Below, piece after piece: positions 14,028 to 17,681 of a stretch of 17,681 bases of DNA. The notes beneath the pieces were generated by a model. The model was not told the DNA's origin. It did not search any database and saw only the letters and a program-made list of their open reading frames with translations. The number at the start of each line of letters is the position of its first letter. Position 1 is the first letter of the stretch. Source of the stretch: an uncultured Collinsella sp. (GTDB taxonomy: Bacteria; Actinomycetota; Coriobacteriia; Coriobacteriales; Coriobacteriaceae); NCBI GenBank assembly GCA_902491345.1, contig CABUHI010000033.1:1-17681 (forward strand). The letters are read 5' to 3'. The position numbers and the translations under genes were made by a program.

Positions 14028-14061
14028 GTGCACGTCATGAGAGATGGTGAGAGGAGGTCTT

Positions 14062-14340
14062 ATGCCGGGAGAGGGTTTTAAGGCGCTTGCCGATCCAACG
14101 CGACGGCGCATTTTGGAGTTGCTGCGCGAGGGCAATTGCACGGCGGGGGAGCTTGCCGAGCATTTCGATATCAGTAAGCCGTCGCTGAGCCATCACTTGG
14201 CGACGCTCAAAAACGCCGGGTTGGTGACCGACGAGCGCCATGGCCAAAACATCGTATACAGCTTAAACACCACCGTCATGCAGGATTTGATTGGCTGGTT
14301 TATGGGCTTTACAAACACGGAAGGTGATAAGGATGAATAA
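14062..14340 (+). CDS. sdpR: ArsR-family autorepressor, SdpR-like
   Basis: A 92-aa winged-helix regulator. ATG 14062 follows GAGGAGGT; an in-frame GTG six codons upstream has no comparable site. The sequence opens FKALADPTRRRILELLREG and continues GELAEHFDISKPSLSHHLATLKNAGLV, the ArsR recognition-helix region, then DERHGQNIVYSLNTTVMQDLIGWFMGF. No CxC metal-sensing cysteines are present, and the C-terminal QDLIGWFM helix is typical of SdpR. In Bacillus, SdpR represses sdpRI until the membrane protein SdpI, bound to the SdpC toxin, sequesters it. The following gene is SdpI-like and overlaps by 8 nt, so the two are translationally coupled. An sdpC toxin gene is not seen here. Confidence 0.88.
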   Translation: MPGEGFKALADPTRRRILELLREGNCTAGELAEHFDISKPSLSHHLATLKNAGLVTDERHGQNIVYSLNTTVMQDLIGWFMGFTNTEGDKDE

Positions 14341-15037
14341 CGAAAACAAGGGCATTCACCCCACGGGGGTATCGTCGCGCGTGTGGATTGTGCTGGTCGC
14401 TCTGTGCGTCGCCAATGTCGTAGCGCACCTCATGGTGATGCCGAGCTTGCCTGCGCAGATTCCCACGCACTGGGGCGCGAACGGCGCCGTCGACGGTTGG
14501 GGTCCTAGCTGGATGGCCTCCGCGCTCGGCGTGCTGCCTCTGGCGCTTCTCGCAATGTTCTGCGTGGTGCCGCGCATCGACCCCAAAGGTGAGGCATATC
14601 GAACCTCGGGCAAGTTCTACCAGGGCTTCGTAATCGCCTTCACCTTGTTCATGTGCGCCATAAGCTGGCTGGGAGAGCTTACGGTCTGGGGCGTGGTGCC
14701 GGCGGTCGGTTCGGTCAACGTGCTGATTTCCGGTGTTGTCGGTTTGCTGTTCATCGGCGTAGGCAACTACTTGCCGCGTGTGAAGCAGAACTATACGCTC
14801 GGTATCAAGACACCTTGGGCGCTTGCCGATCCCGAGAACTGGCGTCGTACGCAGCGTTTTGGCGGCGCCTGCTTTATGGTGCTGGGTATTGGCCTGATTG
14901 TGATGGGCGTGGCAGGCAGCGTGCTTTCGAGTGAGGTCGTCGCCGCGGTGATTGCGGTTCTGGCGTTTGGTTCGGTTGGAGCCGTCTACGTCTACTCGTA
15001 TCTGCTGTGGCGCAAATCGCAGCGAGTCGTTCGCTAA
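14333..15037 (+). CDS. sdpI: SdpI/YhfL-like membrane protein (DUF1648 plus SdpI domain)
   Basis: A 234-aa protein with about six membrane segments. The start ATG 14333 lies inside the end of sdpR, with AAGGTGAT just upstream. The N-terminal DUF1648 part has LPAQIPTHWGANGAVDGWG after the first membrane helix. The C-terminal SdpI part has GVGNYLPRVKQNYTLGIKTPWALADPENWRRTQRFGG, its diagnostic motif, followed by two more helices. SdpI confers immunity to the SdpC killing factor in Bacillus and signals by sequestering SdpR at the membrane. Many homologues lack an SdpC neighbour and may respond to envelope stress or other peptides. The role is likely immunity or signalling; the inducing peptide is unknown. 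Confidence 0.87.
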   Translation: MNNENKGIHPTGVSSRVWIVLVALCVANVVAHLMVMPSLPAQIPTHWGANGAVDGWGPSWMASALGVLPLALLAMFCVVPRIDPKGEAYRTSGKFYQGFVIAFTLFMCAISWLGELTVWGVVPAVGSVNVLISGVVGLLFIGVGNYLPRVKQNYTLGIKTPWALADPENWRRTQRFGGACFMVLGIGLIVMGVAGSVLSSEVVAAVIAVLAFGSVGAVYVYSYLLWRKSQRVVR

Positions 15038-15110
15038 GGTTGCGGAAAACTAGCGTACGCAGTTCATAGTATGTTCCGGGGGACTTTTCCCAGGTAGTAT
15101 TAGAGGGTGT

Positions 15111-15130
15111 GGGCAACCATGCCCCTTTTT
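15111..15130 (+). terminator. Short intrinsic terminator after sdpI
   Basis: GGGCA (15111-15115), loop ACCA, TGCCC (15120-15124), then C and TTTTT (15126-15130). The stem is only 5 bp but GC-rich with a proper T-run, 74 nt after the sdpI stop and before ettA. Confidence 0.5.
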
Positions 15131-15221
15131 CGTTACGTTTCAGAGCTGGTTTCCTCATTTCGTTTTCACTAAAGCGAATCAAGAATAGGGAAACAGCAGG
15201 TCAGAAAGGTTAAATAGGAAA

Positions 15222-16901
15222 ATGGCAGAGTTCATCTACCAGATGTATCAGGCTCGTAAGGCCCATGGCGACAAGGTAATCCTTGACGACGTGACTCTGA
15301 GCTTTTATCCCGGTGCCAAGATCGGTGTCGTGGGCCCCAACGGCATGGGCAAGTCGACCCTGCTCAAGATTATGGCTGGCATCGAGGAGGTTTCCAACGG
15401 CGATGCCAGGCTTACCCCCGGCTACACCGTGGGCATTCTGCAGCAGGAGCCGCCGCTCGACGACGACAAGACCGTCATCGAGAACGTGCGCATGGCATTT
15501 GGTGACATGATTGCCAAGGTCGATCGCTTCAATAAGATCGGCGAGGAGATGTGCGACCCGGACTGTGACATGGACGCCCTCATGGCCGAGATGGGCAAGC
15601 TCCAGGACGAGATCGACGCCGCCGACGGCTGGGATATCGATTCCAAGCTCGGCCAGGCCATGGACGCCCTGCAGCTGCCCGATTCCGACATGCCGGTCAA
15701 CGTGCTCTCCGGCGGCGAGCGCCGTCGCGTGGCCCTGTGCAAACTGCTGCTCGAGGCTCCCGACCTGCTGCTGCTCGACGAGCCCACAAACCACCTGGAC
15801 GCCGAGTCGATCCTGTGGCTCGAGCACTTCCTGCACAACTACCAGGGCGCCGTTCTGGCCGTCACGCACGACCGTTACTTCCTGGATAACGTCGCCGAGT
15901 GGATCTGCGAGGTCGACCGTGGTCACCTCTATCCCTACAAGGGCAACTACTCCACGTATCTGGAGACCAAGGCTGCCCGTATCGAGGCCCAGGGCAACCG
16001 CGACGCCAAGCTCGCCAAACGCATGGAGGCCGAGCTCGAGTGGGTGCGCAGCTCGCCGAAGGCCCGTCAGGCCAAGAACAAGGCCCGTCTGGCCCGTTAC
16101 GAGGAGATGGAGGCCGAGGCCCGCGCAAGCCAGAAGCTCGACTGGACCGACATCCGCATCCCCGTGGGCCCGCGTCTGGGCAACAAGGTTCTGGAGGCTC
16201 ATCACCTGCACAAGGAGTTCGACGGTCGCGTGCTCATCGACGACCTTTCGTTCACTCTGCCGCGCAACGGCATCGTGGGCGTGATCGGCCCCAATGGCGT
16301 CGGTAAGACCACGCTGTTTAAGACGATCGTGGGCTTGGAGCCGCTGACTTCGGGCGAGCTCGAGGTGGGCGAGACCGTCAAGATCTCCTACGTCGACCAG
16401 AACCGTTCCGGCATCGATCCCGATAAGAACCTGTGGGAGGTCGTCTCGGACGGTCTGGACCACATGATGGTCGGCGAGACCGAGGTCCCGAGCCGCGCCT
16501 ATGTGGCGAGCTTTGGCTTTAAGGGCCAGGACCAGCAGAAGCGCGCCGGCGTGCTTTCCGGCGGCGAGCGTAACCGTCTGAACCTGGCGCTCACGCTTAA
16601 GCAGGGCGGCAACCTGCTGCTGCTCGACGAGCCTACCAACGACCTGGACGTCGAGACCCTGTCCTCGCTCGAGGCGGCGCTGCTCGAGTTTCCGGGCTGC
16701 AGCGTGGTCATTAGCCACGACCGTATGTTCCTGGACCGTGTTGCCACGCACATCCTGGCATGGGAGGGCACCGACGAGAATCCGGGCAACTGGTATTGGT
16801 TCGAGGGCAACTTCGAGGCCTATCAGGCCAACCGCATTGAGCGCCTGGGCGAGGATGCAGCCCAGCCGCATCGTATTCACCGCAAGCTGACGCGTGACTA
16901 A
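15222..16901 (+). CDS. ettA: ABC-F ATPase EttA (energy-dependent translational throttle protein)
   Basis: A 559-aa cytoplasmic protein with two ABC domains and no membrane segments, matching EttA (about 555 aa). Domain 1 has Walker A GPNGMGKST (38-46), signature LSGGE (162-166) and LLLLDEPTNHLD (about 179-190). The inter-domain region, including RSSPKARQAKNKARLARYEEM, is rich in charged residues. Domain 2 has GPNGVGKTT (356-364), LSGGE (445-449) and LLLLDEPTNDLD (about 465-476). The N-terminus MAEFIYQMYQARK and the C-terminal WEGTDENPGNWYWFEGNFEAY are characteristic of EttA rather than of antibiotic-resistance ABC-F proteins. EttA binds the ribosomal E site and gates the first elongation step according to the ATP/ADP ratio. 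The ribosome binding site is weak (AGGAA 2 nt, or AGAAAGG 12 nt, upstream). Confidence 0.95.
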   Translation: MAEFIYQMYQARKAHGDKVILDDVTLSFYPGAKIGVVGPNGMGKSTLLKIMAGIEEVSNGDARLTPGYTVGILQQEPPLDDDKTVIENVRMAFGDMIAKVDRFNKIGEEMCDPDCDMDALMAEMGKLQDEIDAADGWDIDSKLGQAMDALQLPDSDMPVNVLSGGERRRVALCKLLLEAPDLLLLDEPTNHLDAESILWLEHFLHNYQGAVLAVTHDRYFLDNVAEWICEVDRGHLYPYKGNYSTYLETKAARIEAQGNRDAKLAKRMEAELEWVRSSPKARQAKNKARLARYEEMEAEARASQKLDWTDIRIPVGPRLGNKVLEAHHLHKEFDGRVLIDDLSFTLPRNGIVGVIGPNGVGKTTLFKTIVGLEPLTSGELEVGETVKISYVDQNRSGIDPDKNLWEVVSDGLDHMMVGETEVPSRAYVASFGFKGQDQQKRAGVLSGGERNRLNLALTLKQGGNLLLLDEPTNDLDVETLSSLEAALLEFPGCSVVISHDRMFLDRVATHILAWEGTDENPGNWYWFEGNFEAYQANRIERLGEDAAQPHRIHRKLTRD

Positions 16902-16904
16902 TTT

Positions 16905-16932
16905 GTTACGCGGTTTTACCAAACCGCGTAAC
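16905..16932. terminator. Perfect 12-bp hairpin directly after ettA
   Basis: GTTACGCGGTTT (16905-16916) and AAACCGCGTAAC (16921-16932) enclose the loop TACC, 3 nt after the ettA stop. There is no T-run on the plus strand, so it is either a weak or factor-assisted terminator or an mRNA 3'-end stabiliser. Confidence 0.5.
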
Positions 16933-16945
16933 TGCTCGACGCTGC

Positions 16946-17047
16946 GCGGGCCGCAAGCACCCCATCTTGCCGTTCAAACCGTCGCTCGCGTACCGAAGTA
17001 CGCGTCGCTCCTCTTTCACGGCAACCTGGGGGGCACTTGCGGCCCGC
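16946..17047. repeat. Nested inverted-repeat element (about 100 bp)
   Basis: The outer arms 16946-16963 and 17030-17047 match over 18 bp with two mismatches (GCGGGCCGCAAG against CTTGCGGCCCGC at the ends). A middle pair TTGCCGT (16967-16973) and ACGGCAA (17018-17024) lies inside. The centre is a perfect hairpin GCGTAC-CGAA-GTACGC (16988-17003) flanked by two copies of GTCGCTC (16981-16987 and 17004-17010). The three-tier symmetry suggests a cruciform-forming or REP/ERIC-like extragenic element, or a structured RNA. No coding potential is evident. Confidence 0.6.
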
Positions 17048-17078
17048 TTGCTGTTGGTTACGCAACATCAACAAATAA

Positions 17079-17114
17079 AAACGGCTCAAATCCTGATTAG
17101 GATTTGAGCCGTTT
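17079..17114. terminator. Bidirectional intrinsic terminator between ettA and the minus-strand gene
   Basis: AAACGGCTCAAATCCT (17079-17094) pairs perfectly with 17099-17114 over the loop GATT. On the minus strand the stem is followed by a TTTATTTG tail, ideal for ending the minus-strand gene whose stop is 5 nt away. On the plus strand the stem's own GTTT and TCGTT give a weaker tail. Confidence 0.88.
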
Positions 17115-17118
17115 GTCG

Positions 17119-17667
17119 TTACTGCTCGGGTTCTTCGACTTTGTCGATGGTCCAGGCGGCTCCGAGACCGCCGGTGGTGTTGCGGCGGATACGCACGGTA
17201 ACCTCGCGGCGCTCGCCGGCCTGCGTGTAGCGCAGGGGGAAGCTTGCGCGGTTTCGCGCGGCCTCGATGGTACCGCGCTCGCGGGCGATCCAGTAGTACT
17301 CGCCGACGATGCCGAGCGTGTCGGCGCCGTAGGGGAGATAGGTCGACAGCTGGTGTAGCAATGGGCCGGGGCAGAAGACCTCGGTTGCGAAATCGACGGG
17401 GAAATCCTCGGGGATGGCAGGCGCTGCAGGTGCGGGGGTTGGGGCCTCTGCGAGTACCGAAGCCGGTGCCGGTGCGGGAATTTGGTCGCAAGCAGAGGCG
17501 GGCACGGATTCGATGACGGGTGCGAACTCCAGCGTCGTCTTCGGCTTGATTGTGGAATCTGCGGGCTTCACGGTGACGGGCGCGTCTGCAGCTTCAGTTT
17601 CAACCTCAACCTGCGTCGCGCTCTCATTCTCGACGCTCGACTTTGCCTCGATGGGCGTGGATGCCAT
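17119..17667 (-). CDS. Hypothetical protein with Ala/Pro/Glu-rich N-terminal region
   Basis: I do not recognise this family. From the ATG at 17667 it is 182 aa. The first 90 or so residues are low-complexity and acidic or Ala/Pro-rich (PAPAPASVLAEAPTPAPAAPAIPE), probably disordered. The last 90 look globular and beta-rich: FCPGPLLHQLSTYLPYGADT, VGEYYWIARERGTIEAARNR, then GERREVTVRIRRNTTGGLGAAW. No signal peptide or membrane segment is visible in the part seen. The ATG has no Shine-Dalgarno (upstream GGCATCACCACC), and the frame stays open to the window edge, so the true start may lie outside and the gene may be 5'-partial. Its end is marked by a strong terminator. Confidence 0.7.
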   Translation of the reverse strand: MASTPIEAKSSVENESATQVEVETEAADAPVTVKPADSTIKPKTTLEFAPVIESVPASACDQIPAPAPASVLAEAPTPAPAAPAIPEDFPVDFATEVFCPGPLLHQLSTYLPYGADTLGIVGEYYWIARERGTIEAARNRASFPLRYTQAGERREVTVRIRRNTTGGLGAAWTIDKVEEPEQ

Positions 17668-17681
17668 GGTGGTGATGCCGG

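Larger units (their letters stand above)
13599..14061. other. 463-bp stretch without a conventional gene
   Basis: Between the divergent tcdA and sdpR-like genes. It holds the tcdA -10, the putative antisense promoter and RNA, the 28-codon hydrophobic-peptide ORF on the minus strand, and the sdpR promoter/operator. I see nothing further in 13911-13980 beyond a possible minus-strand -10 (TACAAT) for the small ORF. Confidence 0.7.

Noticed and set aside
15210..16922. 570-codon open frame on the minus strand opposite ettA
   Set aside because: Composition (Leu/Val/His-rich, repetitive) reflects the antisense of a strongly codon-biased gene; ettA has all its motifs.
16981..17010. Two GTCGCTC copies around a palindrome, CRISPR-like at first glance
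   Set aside because: Only two 7-bp copies with a palindromic spacer, no array and no cas genes.

Overview
The window looks like a chromosomal segment of a GC-rich Gram-positive gut anaerobe, most likely Collinsella or another member of the Coriobacteriia. This is inferred from the codon bias (G/C-rich third positions), the strong AGGAGG-type ribosome binding sites and the protein flavour. No rRNA or marker gene confirms it.

Left part (1-11702). The C-terminal end of a HAD phosphatase/phosphomutase is followed by a GntR/UTRA regulator with its own strong intrinsic terminator. After a promoter/operator region (about 1100-1267) comes a ten-gene co-directional operon (1268-11702). In order it encodes a YfcC/DcuC-superfamily carrier, an Amidohydrolase_3-type protein, a FrlC-like sugar epimerase/isomerase (TIM barrel), a FrlB-like SIS-domain deglycase, two FrlD-like PfkB kinases, an Amidohydrolase_2-type protein, a YjbQ/UPF0047 protein, a BtpA/SgcQ-family TIM barrel and an FGGY carbohydrate kinase. 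FrlB, FrlC and FrlD relatives together point to an Amadori-type (sugar-amine) catabolic route. The carrier class, three kinases, two amidohydrolases with incomplete metal sites, YjbQ and BtpA match no characterised frl, fra or gfr operon that I know. This is the best candidate in the window for an undescribed system. Hairpins before the SIS gene and between the two PfkB kinases may set relative expression.

Middle part (11703-14061). A 230-bp AT-rich block bounded by 31-bp perfect inverted repeats, with a second hairpin inside it, separates the operon from the convergent pair tatD and tcdA (minus strand). Upstream of tcdA is a 460-bp stretch with no ordinary gene. It carries a 28-codon minus-strand ORF for a hydrophobic peptide with a good ribosome binding site, and a convergent plus-strand promoter followed by a terminator-like hairpin. 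That layout resembles a type I toxin with an overlapping antisense RNA.

Right part (14062-17681). An autorepressor/immunity-type pair (sdpR-like ArsR regulator and sdpI-like membrane protein, overlapping by 8 nt) sits behind a clear promoter with an embedded inverted repeat. Next comes the ABC-F translation factor ettA, a heavily structured intergenic region with nested inverted repeats, a bidirectional terminator, and a minus-strand Ala/Pro-rich protein of unknown function that may run off the window.
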